Shown piece after piece: positions 1 through 6,479 of a stretch of DNA of 8,558 bases. Below the pieces are notes generated by a model. That model was not told the origin of the DNA. It searched no databases and worked only from the letters and a program-made list of their open reading frames with translations. Within the stretch, counting starts at the first letter, position 1; every line of letters begins with the position of its first letter. The DNA comes from JAUREX01 sp044356825 (lineage in GTDB: Bacteria; Pseudomonadota; Alphaproteobacteria; Rhodobacterales; Rhodobacteraceae). A program made the translations under genes and the position numbers. Location: positions 1-8,558 of the forward strand of contig JBIKVM010000131.1 in NCBI GenBank assembly GCA_044356825.1. The letters run 5' to 3'.

Positions 1-2
1 TC

Positions 3-671
3 AACTCGCCGCACAACCCGACGGGGGCGGTGCTCGGGGCGGACGAGATCGCGCGGATCGGGTCGCTCGCGCAAGCGCACGACCTCTGGATCGTCGCCGA
101 CGAGGTCTATGAGGATCTGGTGTTCGACGCGGGCCGCTTCGTCTCGCCGCTCGCCTTCCCCGATCTGGCCGAGCGTGTGGTCGCCTGCGCCTCGATCTCG
201 AAATCGCACGCCGCGGCCGGATTCCGCTCGGGCTGGTGCGCGGGGCCGGCGGAGTTCTGCGCGCGCCTGCTGCCGCTGGCCGAGACGATGCTCTTTGGCA
301 ACCAGCCCTTCATCGCCGACATGACGGCCGCGGCCCTCGCCGCGCCCGACCTTGTCGCGGGGCCGATGCGGGCGCGGCTGGCGGCGCGGGCGGCGCGGCT
401 GTCGGCGGCGCTCGACGGGGCCGAGGGCTTGCGCACCAACCGGCCCGAGGCGGGGATGTTCGTGCTGCTCGACGTTTCGGAAACGGGCCTCGACGGGGCG
501 GGGTTCGCCGAGGCGCTGCTCTCGGTCGAGCGTGTCGCGGTGATGCCGGGATCATCCTTCGGCGCGGCGCTCGGATCGTGGGTCCGCATCGGCCTCACGG
601 CGCCCGACGCCGACCTCGACGAGGCCGCGCGCCGCATCCGCCGCTTTGCCGCCCGCGCCCGCGCCGACTGA
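3..671 (+). CDS. PLP-dependent class I/II aminotransferase, C-terminal part (5' truncated by window)
   Basis: Fold-type I aminotransferase that moves an amino group between an amino acid and a 2-oxo acid in the cytoplasm; only the last 222 residues are inside the window. The reading frame is open from base 3 and begins with NSPHNPTG, the loop whose Asn contacts the PLP ring. ADEVYEDL follows (Asp for the pyridine nitrogen, Tyr for the O3' oxygen). Then comes SISKSHAAAGFRSGW, holding the Schiff-base lysine (codon 201-203) and the phosphate-binding Arg. WVRIGL near the end supplies the substrate-carboxylate Arg. All core residues are present, so the enzyme looks active. The SKSHA-x-x-GFR block resembles aspartate/aromatic and arginine-pyruvate aminotransferases, but substrate cannot be assigned. 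The true start lies upstream; GTG at 30 is internal. The stop is 5 bp from the stop of the convergent metal permease. Confidence 0.93.
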   Translation, partial: NSPHNPTGAVLGADEIARIGSLAQAHDLWIVADEVYEDLVFDAGRFVSPLAFPDLAERVVACASISKSHAAAGFRSGWCAGPAEFCARLLPLAETMLFGNQPFIADMTAAALAAPDLVAGPMRARLAARAARLSAALDGAEGLRTNRPEAGMFVLLDVSETGLDGAGFAEALLSVERVAVMPGSSFGAALGSWVRIGLTAPDADLDEAARRIRRFAARARAD

Positions 672-676
672 CGCCC

Positions 677-1819
677 TCAGCCCCCCTCGGCGCGCCCGCG
701 CGCCCAGGGGGCGAAAATCGCGCGCGCCTCGGCCTCGCCCTTTTCCGTCAGGCGAAAGAGCCCCCCCTCGCGCCGGATGAGGCCGTGGTCGAGCCCGCGC
801 AGCACCGCCTGCCGCGCGCGCTCGGGCGCCCAGCGCAGATGCTCGCGCAGGGCGCGCTCGGCCGTCTCCTCGGCGGCCTCCGGCCCGGACTGATGCGTGT
901 GCAGATGCGCGACCAGCGCGCGGCAATCCTCATCCGCCCGCCGCCGCGAGGCCGAGAGCGCCCGCGCCACCACCCCCCGCCCGGGCGCGAGCACGAGCGC
1001 GAGCGCGAAGATCGCGGCCGACGCGCTCGCCATCATCCCCCCGATCGAGACATCCCAGCGGAGCGCGAGCGCAAGCCCCCCCAGCACCGCCGCAACGCCC
1101 GCCGCCAGCGCAATGCCCAGCGCCCGCCCCAGCCGGTCGGTGAGCACGAGCGCCGTCGCCGCGGGGCAGACCGTCAGCGCCACGAAGAGGACCACCCCCA
1201 CCGCATCGAATGCCGCGACCGCGGTGGCACTCATCAGCCCGAGCGTGACGAGGCCGAGTGCCGCCGGCGCGAAGCCCAGCGCCGCGGCCAGGGCGGGATC
1301 GAAGGTCGCGAGCTTCAACTCCTTCCAGAAGAGGCCGACGAAGGCCCCGTTCAGCACCGCCACCGACCCGAGCGCGAGGACGGCGACCGGCACCTCGGCC
1401 CCGCCGACGGGCAGGGTGTTGAGCCAGACGAGCCCGATTTCCCCGAGCAGCACCGTGTCCGCGTCGATGTGGACGTTCCCGGCGTTGAGGTTGATGAGCA
1501 GCACGCCCAGCGCGAAGAAGGCGCTGAAGGCAAGCCCCGTCGCGGCATCGCTGCGGATCAGCCGCGCGCGCCCGAGCGCCTCGGCCAGCAGCACGCAGCC
1601 AAGCCCCGCCGCCGCCGCCCCCGCGATCTGCACCGGGCCCGAGACGATCCCCGTCGCCATCCACACGAGCACGATCCCGAGCACCACCGCATGCGAGACC
1701 GCATCGGTCATCATCGCCGCCCCGCGCAGCACGAGCAGCAGCCCGAGCGGCACCGCCGCCAGCACCAGGAGCCCCCCCGTCAGCGCGATCGCCCCCTCGA
1801 TCCCGAGCAGATCGCCCAT
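677..1819 (-). CDS. Metal ABC transporter permease (TroD/MntD-type) with C-terminal winged-helix-like tail
   Basis: Inner-membrane permease of the ABC-3 (Mn/Zn/Fe) family, 380 aa; with the preceding permease it should form the translocation channel. Residues about 8-280 are highly hydrophobic and carry the family motifs MTDAVSHAVVLGI (37-49), DADTVLLGEI (119-128) and FDPALAAALGF (173-183, the ATPase-coupling region). After LAPGRG (277-282) comes a soluble tail of about 100 residues, rich in Arg, Glu and Ala and ending in FRLTEKGEAEA (355-365), a wing/helix pattern seen in winged-helix proteins. Typical family members are about 280-300 aa, so the tail is extra. I chose ATG at 1819: it overlaps the upstream TGA by one base (TGATG) and has GAGGGG 8 nt upstream. 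The TTG at 1822 is the alternative start. Last gene of the operon. Confidence 0.93.
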   Translation of the reverse strand: MGDLLGIEGAIALTGGLLVLAAVPLGLLLVLRGAAMMTDAVSHAVVLGIVLVWMATGIVSGPVQIAGAAAAGLGCVLLAEALGRARLIRSDAATGLAFSAFFALGVLLINLNAGNVHIDADTVLLGEIGLVWLNTLPVGGAEVPVAVLALGSVAVLNGAFVGLFWKELKLATFDPALAAALGFAPAALGLVTLGLMSATAVAAFDAVGVVLFVALTVCPAATALVLTDRLGRALGIALAAGVAAVLGGLALALRWDVSIGGMMASASAAIFALALVLAPGRGVVARALSASRRRADEDCRALVAHLHTHQSGPEAAEETAERALREHLRWAPERARQAVLRGLDHGLIRREGGLFRLTEKGEAEARAIFAPWARGRAEGG

Positions 1820-2940
1820 CAATCGCGCCCCTCGGCCGCGAGGCGGCGGCGGCCGGCCTCGGTCAGTTCCCAGTGCGGCGTCGTCTCGGGCGGGTGCGCG
1901 ACCTCGCGCGCGAGCCCCGCGCGCGCGAGCGCCGCGAGCGCGCCGCGGCTGCGCGCCCCGAGCGCTGCGTCAAGCATCCCGGCCTCGGCGCGATAGGCCG
2001 GATCGCCATGCGCGCGCGCCAGATCGCGCAGCACCGCAAGCACCGCCCCCTGATCGAGCGCCGCCCGTTCGGCCCGCCGGCGCCGCCAGACCGCGATCAT
2101 GCCCCTGCGCGGCGCGAGCACGAGCGAGGCCACCCCCCCCCCGATCGCCACCAGCACGATCACCGGGCCCGTCGCGACATCGCGATGCACTGCGCTGACG
2201 ACGGCCCCCACGATGCCCGAGACGGCGCCCAGCACCCCCGAGAGGATGACCATCGCCCCGAGCCGCTGCGCCCAGAGCCGCGCCGCCACCGCCGGCGCAA
2301 TGAGCAGCGCCACCATCAGCACCACCCCGACCACCTGCAGCCCGACCACGATCGCGAGCGCCATCAGCGCCGTCAGCCCCGCCTGCACCGCCCCCGCCGG
2401 GATGCCCTGTACCCGCGCGAGGTCGGGGTCGAAGGCCACGATCCCGCATTCCTTCCAGCCGAGCGCGACAAGCCCGAGGCAGAGCGCCGCCACCGCCCCC
2501 ATCACGATCAGATCGCCCCGCAGGATCGCGGCCGCCTGCCCGAAGAGGAAATCCGCAAGCCCCGCCTGCGCCCCCGTCGCCAGCCCCTGCACCACCGACA
2601 GGAGCACGACCCCCACCGCGAAGAACCCCGACAGCACGATGGCCATCGCCGCATCGGGCTTCAGCCGCGAGACGCGCGGGATCGCCGTGACCGCAAGCGC
2701 CGCGAGCATCCCCGCCCCGAGCGCGCCCGCGAGGATCGCGAGCGGATCCCGCGCCCCCGCGAGCAGGAAGCCCGCGCAGACGCCCGGAAGGGCCGCGTGG
2801 CTCAGCGTGTCGCCAAGCAGGCTCTGGCGGCGCAAAAGGGCAAACGCGCCAAGCACGCCCGCGACCATCCCGATCAGGGCCGATCCCGCCACCACCGTCA
2901 GGCCCGTGTGCCCGCCCAGCGTGGACCACAGCCCGGTCAT
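1819..2940 (-). CDS. Metal ABC transporter permease (TroC/MntC-type) with C-terminal winged-helix-like tail
   Basis: ABC-3 family inner-membrane permease, 373 aa, the first of two paralogous permeases of the importer. The membrane part (about 12-280) holds LLGDTLSHAALPGV (41-54), KPDAAMAIVLSGFFAVGVVL (94-113) and FDPDLARVQGI (170-180), all characteristic of Mn/Zn/Fe permeases. The hydrophobic part ends at LAPRRG (275-280). A basic linker (WRRRRAERAA, 285-294) then leads into a soluble tail of about 80 residues that ends WELTEAGRRRLAAEG (357-371), a winged-helix-like signature. This tail has the same type of ending as the one on the second permease, but little direct similarity elsewhere. The ATG start overlaps the ATPase stop by 4 bp (ATGA), so translation is probably coupled. 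Metal specificity cannot be read from the permease itself. Confidence 0.94.
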   Translation of the reverse strand: MTGLWSTLGGHTGLTVVAGSALIGMVAGVLGAFALLRRQSLLGDTLSHAALPGVCAGFLLAGARDPLAILAGALGAGMLAALAVTAIPRVSRLKPDAAMAIVLSGFFAVGVVLLSVVQGLATGAQAGLADFLFGQAAAILRGDLIVMGAVAALCLGLVALGWKECGIVAFDPDLARVQGIPAGAVQAGLTALMALAIVVGLQVVGVVLMVALLIAPAVAARLWAQRLGAMVILSGVLGAVSGIVGAVVSAVHRDVATGPVIVLVAIGGGVASLVLAPRRGMIAVWRRRRAERAALDQGAVLAVLRDLARAHGDPAYRAEAGMLDAALGARSRGALAALARAGLAREVAHPPETTPHWELTEAGRRRLAAEGRD

Positions 2941-3707
2941 GGCGCAGCCGGCCCCTCGGGCGCAATGAGCGCGGCCTGCCCGCCATAGGTCGCGCGCAGG
3001 TTGGCACCCGTATAGACCTCGGCCACCGGCCCCTGCGCGATCACCCGGACATTGAGCAGCACGAGCCAGTCGAAATAGGCGCGCACCGTCTGCAGGTCGT
3101 GATGGACGACGACGATGGTGCGCCCCTGATCGCGCAAGCCCTTGAGGATCGCGACGATGGCGCGCTCGGTCACGGCATCGACGCCCGCCATCGGCTCATC
3201 GAGCAAGACGAGGTCGGCCTCCTGCACGAGGGCGCGCGCGATGAAGATGCGCTGCTGCTGGCCGCCCGACAACTCGCCGATCTGGCGGCGCGCGAAATCG
3301 GCCATGCCGACGGCCTCGAGGGCGGCATCGGCGCGCGCCCGCTCCGCCCGGCCGGGGCGGCGCAACCAGCCAAGATGGCCATAAAGGCCCATCATCACCA
3401 CATCATGCGCCGTCGCGGGAAAATCCCAATCGACGCTCGCGCGTTGCGGCACATAGGCGACGCGGCGGCGTGCCTGCGCATAGGGCCGCCCGAAAAAGCG
3501 CACATGCCCGGCAACGGGCGGCACGAGTCCGAGTGCTGCCTTGAGCAGCGTCGACTTCCCCGCCCCGTTCGGCCCCACGATCGCCGCCATCACGCCCGGG
3601 GGAACGTTCAGGTCAATATCCCACAGCACCGGCCGGTCGCGATAGCTGACCGTCAGATCCTCGATGTGGCAGGCGATGTGGGGTTCGTGCAGGGGGGTGT
3701 CGGGCAT
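2937..3707 (-). CDS. Metal ABC transporter ATP-binding protein (SitB/MntB/TroB-type)
   Basis: Cytoplasmic ATPase that powers the metal importer, 256 aa, full length. Motifs in order: Walker A GPNGAGKST (45-53), Q-loop YVPQRASVDWDFP (85-97), signature LSGGQQQR (146-153), Walker B DLVLLDEP (165-172), D-loop AGVDAVTE (174-181) and switch His in VVVHHD (199-204, His203). The Q-loop form VPQR-x-x-VDWDFP, with VVMMGLYGHLGWLRRP after it (103-118), is diagnostic of Mn/Zn/Fe importers such as SitB, YfeB and MntB, as opposed to siderophore or amino-acid ABC ATPases. It starts 35 bp after the binding-protein stop and ends overlapping the first permease by 4 bp. The ribosome-binding site is weak (GGA close to ATG). 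Confidence 0.96.
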   Translation of the reverse strand: MPDTPLHEPHIACHIEDLTVSYRDRPVLWDIDLNVPPGVMAAIVGPNGAGKSTLLKAALGLVPPVAGHVRFFGRPYAQARRRVAYVPQRASVDWDFPATAHDVVMMGLYGHLGWLRRPGRAERARADAALEAVGMADFARRQIGELSGGQQQRIFIARALVQEADLVLLDEPMAGVDAVTERAIVAILKGLRDQGRTIVVVHHDLQTVRAYFDWLVLLNVRVIAQGPVAEVYTGANLRATYGGQAALIAPEGPAAP

Positions 3708-3742
3708 GGTCCGGCCGGTGTTTGAAGCCAGATGTGGCCCGC

Positions 3743-4705
3743 CTAGCCCCCGTTGGCAATCCCCTGCCGCGCAGCCCAGGGCCCGAGCGCCTCGGGCCAG
3801 GGCGCCGGCGTGCCGCCGAGTGCTGAGATGATCGCAAGCGCGTTGTGGCGGATCATGCCGACATAGCTGCCTTCGGGCGTCGCGGGGTCGCCCATCGCGT
3901 CGGAGTAGAGCTCGGGTCCGATCGCGACCGATCCGCCCTGCGCCGCGACCGCCTCGGTCAGCGCCGCGACGGCCCGGGGGTTGACCGTCGTCTCGACGAA
4001 GACGGCCGGCACGCCGCGCGCGATCACGAGGGCAGCGGTTTCCGAGATGTCGGCGATGCTCGCCTCGGCCTCGGTCGAGAAGCCCTGCAGCGCGGCCTCC
4101 TCGAGCCCGTAGCGGCGGGCAAAATAGCCGAACGCGTCATGCGCGGTCACCAGCACGCGGGCGGGTTCGGGGATGGTGGCGATGCCCGCCGCGACCCAGC
4201 CGTCGAGCGCGGCCAGTTCCGCCCCGAGCGCATCGGCGCGGGCCGCCATATCCGCGGCGCAGCCGGGCGCAAGCGCCGCCATCGCATCCGCCATCGGCCC
4301 GATCGTGCCGGCCCAGAGGGCGGGATCCATCCACAAATGCGGGTCGGGCCCGCCTTCGGGGCCCGTCACCACCGCACCCTCGGGCAGCGCCTCGGCCACG
4401 GCGAGGGCGGCCGGCCCCATCTGGCCCAGAAGCGCGCCGAAGCGCCCCTCAAGCCCGAGCCCGACATGGAGCACCAGATCGGCATCGCGCAGAAGCCGCA
4501 GATCCGACGGGCGGGGGGCATAGAGGTGCGGATCGATCCCCGGCCCCATCAGCACATCGACCTGCGCGCATTCCCCCGCGACCGCGCGCGCCAGATCGCC
4601 GACCATGGCGACGGTCGCGACGACGCGCGTCTCGGCCGCCGCCGCGGGCAGCGCGAGACCGAGCGCAAGGACAGACAGAACGGCACGAACGCGAGCACGA
4701 CGCAT
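3743..4705 (-). CDS. Metal ABC transporter periplasmic substrate-binding protein (TroA-like cluster A-I)
   Basis: Periplasmic metal-binding protein of the importer, 320 aa. Residues 1-24 form a Sec signal peptide: basic MRRARVR, a hydrophobic core, then ALPAAAA with likely cleavage before ETR. There is no lipobox. The probable ligands are His60 (GIDPHLYAP), His123 (DPHLWMDP), His189 (TAHDAFGYF) and Asp269 (LYSDAMGD), matching the H-H-H-D set known for Treponema TroA, whereas PsaA/MntC types usually have Glu at the third position. No His/Asp-rich loop is present, unlike ZnuA. The long central helix expected for this family covers about 135-178. Start chosen at ATG 4705: the open frame runs further upstream to 5209, but only this ATG gives a signal peptide and it has GGAGG 5 nt upstream. 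First gene of the importer operon. Metal (Mn, Zn or Fe) is not settled by sequence; Mn/Zn favoured. Confidence 0.95.
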   Translation of the reverse strand: MRRARVRAVLSVLALGLALPAAAAETRVVATVAMVGDLARAVAGECAQVDVLMGPGIDPHLYAPRPSDLRLLRDADLVLHVGLGLEGRFGALLGQMGPAALAVAEALPEGAVVTGPEGGPDPHLWMDPALWAGTIGPMADAMAALAPGCAADMAARADALGAELAALDGWVAAGIATIPEPARVLVTAHDAFGYFARRYGLEEAALQGFSTEAEASIADISETAALVIARGVPAVFVETTVNPRAVAALTEAVAAQGGSVAIGPELYSDAMGDPATPEGSYVGMIRHNALAIISALGGTPAPWPEALGPWAARQGIANGG

Positions 4706-4710
4706 GACAA

Positions 4711-4725
4711 CCTCCGAGATCCTCC
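4711..4725 (-). promoter_or_regulatory. Tandem Shine-Dalgarno sequences of the metal-binding protein
   Basis: On the minus strand two GGAGG elements are spaced 5 bp apart (4725-4721 and 4715-4711). The nearer one lies 5 nt before the ATG at 4705. This fixes the start of the binding-protein gene against the longer upstream open frame, and suggests strong translation of the periplasmic component. Confidence 0.7.
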
Positions 4726-4749
4726 GTGCAGATGGGGCGCCGGCCCACT

Positions 4750-4775
4750 TCCCGCAAGCCCCGGGCAGGACGGGA
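4750..4775. promoter_or_regulatory. Interrupted 26-bp palindrome in leader of the metal-importer operon (candidate operator)
   Basis: Read on the plus strand, the arms are TCCCG (4750-4754) and CGGGA (4771-4775), placed symmetrically about a central CCCGGG (4760-4765). It lies 45-70 bp upstream of the importer start codon, inside the 79-bp gap after the small membrane ORF. A symmetric site here could bind a dimeric metal regulator, but it does not resemble the AT-rich MntR, Fur or Mur boxes, and short GC palindromes arise easily in such a GC-rich genome. There is no T-run, so it is not a standard terminator. Confidence 0.22.
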
Positions 4776-4784
4776 CATTTCGCC

Positions 4785-4958
4785 TCAGTCAAGGAGCAGG
4801 AGCACGAGCCCCGCAAGGATCGCGGCCCCGAGCGCCGTGATCGCGACGATCGCGACCGCAAGCCCGACCGCCCCCGCCAGACACCCCCGCCCCTCGCGGG
4901 TAAAGAGGGCGACGACCGCAAGCCCCACGCAAAAGCACAGGAGCAGCAGCCACAGCAC
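4785..4958 (-). CDS. Small hydrophobic two-helix membrane protein (57 aa), hypothetical
   Basis: An unrecognised 57-codon frame starting at GTG, 3 bp after the guaB stop and in the same frame as guaB, ending in TGA. The product is almost entirely hydrophobic. Helix 1 is about residues 2-19 (LWLLLLCFCVGL...). A short charged turn follows (TREGRG, 20-25), then helix 2 at about 27-56, with a C-terminal Asp. Codon use supports coding: about 50 of 57 third positions are G or C, while second positions are T-rich, as expected for a membrane protein in a GC-rich genome. There is no good Shine-Dalgarno, so translation would depend on termination-reinitiation from guaB. No function is proposed. A chance open frame cannot be excluded because the ORF is short. 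Confidence 0.5.
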   Translation of the reverse strand: MLWLLLLCFCVGLAVVALFTREGRGCLAGAVGLAVAIVAITALGAAILAGLVLLLLD

Positions 4959-4961
4959 CGC

Positions 4962-6410
4962 TCAGCCCGCGCGATAGTTGGGGCTTTCGCGGGTGATCTG
5001 CACCGAGTGGACGTGGCTTTCCGACAGCCCCGCGTTCGAGATGCGCACGAAGCGGCAGTTCTTGCGCATCTCGGCGATGGTGCGGTTGCCGGTATAGCCC
5101 ATCGAGGCGCGCAGGCCCCCCACGAGCTGGTGGACGACCACCGCCGCCGCACCCTTGTAGGGCACCTGCCCCTCGATCCCCTCGGGCACGAGCTTGTCGG
5201 ACGCCGCATCCTTCTGGAAATAGCGGTCGGCCGAGCCGCGCGCCATCGCGCCGATCGAGCCCATGCCGCGATAGGCCTTGAAGCTGCGCCCCTGAAAGAG
5301 GATCAGCTCGCCCGGCGCCTCGTCGGTCCCCGCGATCGCGCTGCCGACCATGGCGCAGGATGCGCCCGCCGCGATGGCCTTGGCGAAATCGCCCGAATAC
5401 TTGATGCCCCCGTCCGCGATGACCGGCACATCGCCCGCCGCCGCCGCGCAATCCATCACCGCCGTCAGTTGCGGCACGCCCACGCCCGCCACGATCCGCG
5501 TCGTGCAGATCGATCCCGGCCCGATCCCGACCTTGACCGCATCCGCCCCCGCCCCGATCAGCGCGCGCGTGGCCTCGGCGGTCGCGACATTGCCCGCCAC
5601 CACCTGCACCGCGTTCGAGGCCGCCTTGATCCGTTCGACCGCCCGCGCCACCCCCTCGGAATGGCCGTGCGCCGTGTCGATCACGATCAGGTCGACCCCC
5701 GCCTCGATCAGCGCCTGCGAGCGTTCGAAGCCCGCATCGCCCACCGTCGTCGCCGCCGCGACCCGGAGCCGCCCGAGATCGTCCTTGCACGCCTGCGGGT
5801 TCAGCACCGCCTTTTCGGTGTCCTTGAGTGTCAGGAGACCCGTCAGCCGCCCCTCGGCGTCCGTCACGAGCAGCTTCTCGATCCGGCGCGCCTTCATCAG
5901 GCTCTTGGCCTGATCGAGGTCGGCGGGCTCCTGCAGGATCGCGAGGTTCTCGGACGTCATCATCACCCGCACCGGCGTGCGGTCGTCCGAGGCAAAGCGC
6001 ATGTCGCGGTTGGTGACGATCCCGACCACGCGGCCGCCCTCGTCCACCACCGGAAAGCCCGTGACGCTGTAGCGTTCCTGCAGCGCCTTGGCGTCCGCCA
6101 GCGTCTGGTCGGGGCGCAGCGTGATCGGGGCATAGACGATCCCGGATTCGAAGCGCTTCACCCGCTTGACCTCGCGCGCCTGCGCCTCGGGGTCGAGGTT
6201 GCGGTGGATCACCCCCATCCCCCCCGCCTGCGCCATCGCGATGGCCATGCGCGCCTCGGTCACCGTATCCATGGCCGAGGACAGGAGCGGGATGTTGAGG
6301 CGGATCGACCGCGTCACATGGGTCGAGACGTCGGCGTCCGAGGGCAGCACGCTGCTTGCCGCCGGCACGAGCAGCACGTCGTCAAAGGTCAGGGCTTCGC
6401 GGATGTCCAT
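4962..6410 (-). CDS. guaB: Inosine-5'-monophosphate dehydrogenase
   Basis: Cytoplasmic enzyme that oxidises IMP to XMP with NAD+, the committed step of guanine nucleotide synthesis; 482 aa, the usual length. Residues 1-93 and about 206-482 form the TIM barrel, opened by MDIREALTFDDVLLVP. Two CBS domains are inserted between them (about 94-150 and 155-205; GFPVVDEGGRVVGIVTNRD marks the first, KLLVTDAEGRLTGLLTLKD the second). The catalytic Cys302 lies in GIGPGSICTTR (295-305). The phosphate/flap region YRGMGSIGAM (380-389) and the Arg-Tyr pair in SADRYFQKD (393-401) are intact, so the enzyme should be active. The ATG has GGAGG 6 nt upstream. It follows the TehA-like gene by 69 bp on the same strand and is followed directly by a small membrane ORF. 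Confidence 0.98.
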   Translation of the reverse strand: MDIREALTFDDVLLVPAASSVLPSDADVSTHVTRSIRLNIPLLSSAMDTVTEARMAIAMAQAGGMGVIHRNLDPEAQAREVKRVKRFESGIVYAPITLRPDQTLADAKALQERYSVTGFPVVDEGGRVVGIVTNRDMRFASDDRTPVRVMMTSENLAILQEPADLDQAKSLMKARRIEKLLVTDAEGRLTGLLTLKDTEKAVLNPQACKDDLGRLRVAAATTVGDAGFERSQALIEAGVDLIVIDTAHGHSEGVARAVERIKAASNAVQVVAGNVATAEATRALIGAGADAVKVGIGPGSICTTRIVAGVGVPQLTAVMDCAAAAGDVPVIADGGIKYSGDFAKAIAAGASCAMVGSAIAGTDEAPGELILFQGRSFKAYRGMGSIGAMARGSADRYFQKDAASDKLVPEGIEGQVPYKGAAAVVVHQLVGGLRASMGYTGNRTIAEMRKNCRFVRISNAGLSESHVHSVQITRESPNYRAG

Positions 6411-6416
6411 CGGGCA

Positions 6417-6421
6417 CCTCC
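6417..6421 (-). promoter_or_regulatory. Shine-Dalgarno of guaB
   Basis: GGAGG on the minus strand, 6 nt before the guaB ATG, supporting that start. The remaining 6422-6479 spacer is GC-rich. It contains a CGCATGCG palindrome (6452-6459), but I see no convincing -35/-10 pair in it. Confidence 0.7.
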
Positions 6422-6479
6422 GTGGCGGGGTGGCGTTTGGCGGACCCCCTTCGCATGCGGGGCCGGGGTTGGCAAGCCC

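Noticed and set aside
980..1015. Tandem-looking gagcgcgagcgcgag run
   Set aside because: It encodes the Ala/Leu-rich last membrane helix of the permease (FALALVLAPG); codon repetition explains it.
236..1996. Long plus-strand open frame over the aminotransferase end and the permease gene
   Set aside because: Arg/Pro/Glu-rich antisense shadow of the permease. The permease frame has membrane helices and family motifs.
4706..5209. Upstream extension of the binding-protein frame
   Set aside because: It overlaps guaB out of frame and gives a low-complexity Ser/Arg leader. The ATG at 4705 with GGAGG and a signal peptide explains the gene.
6445..6462. Hairpin-like CCCC/GGGG around CGCATGCG between the TehA-like gene and guaB
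   Set aside because: Short stem, no T-run on the transcribed strand; such elements are frequent by chance in GC-rich spacers.
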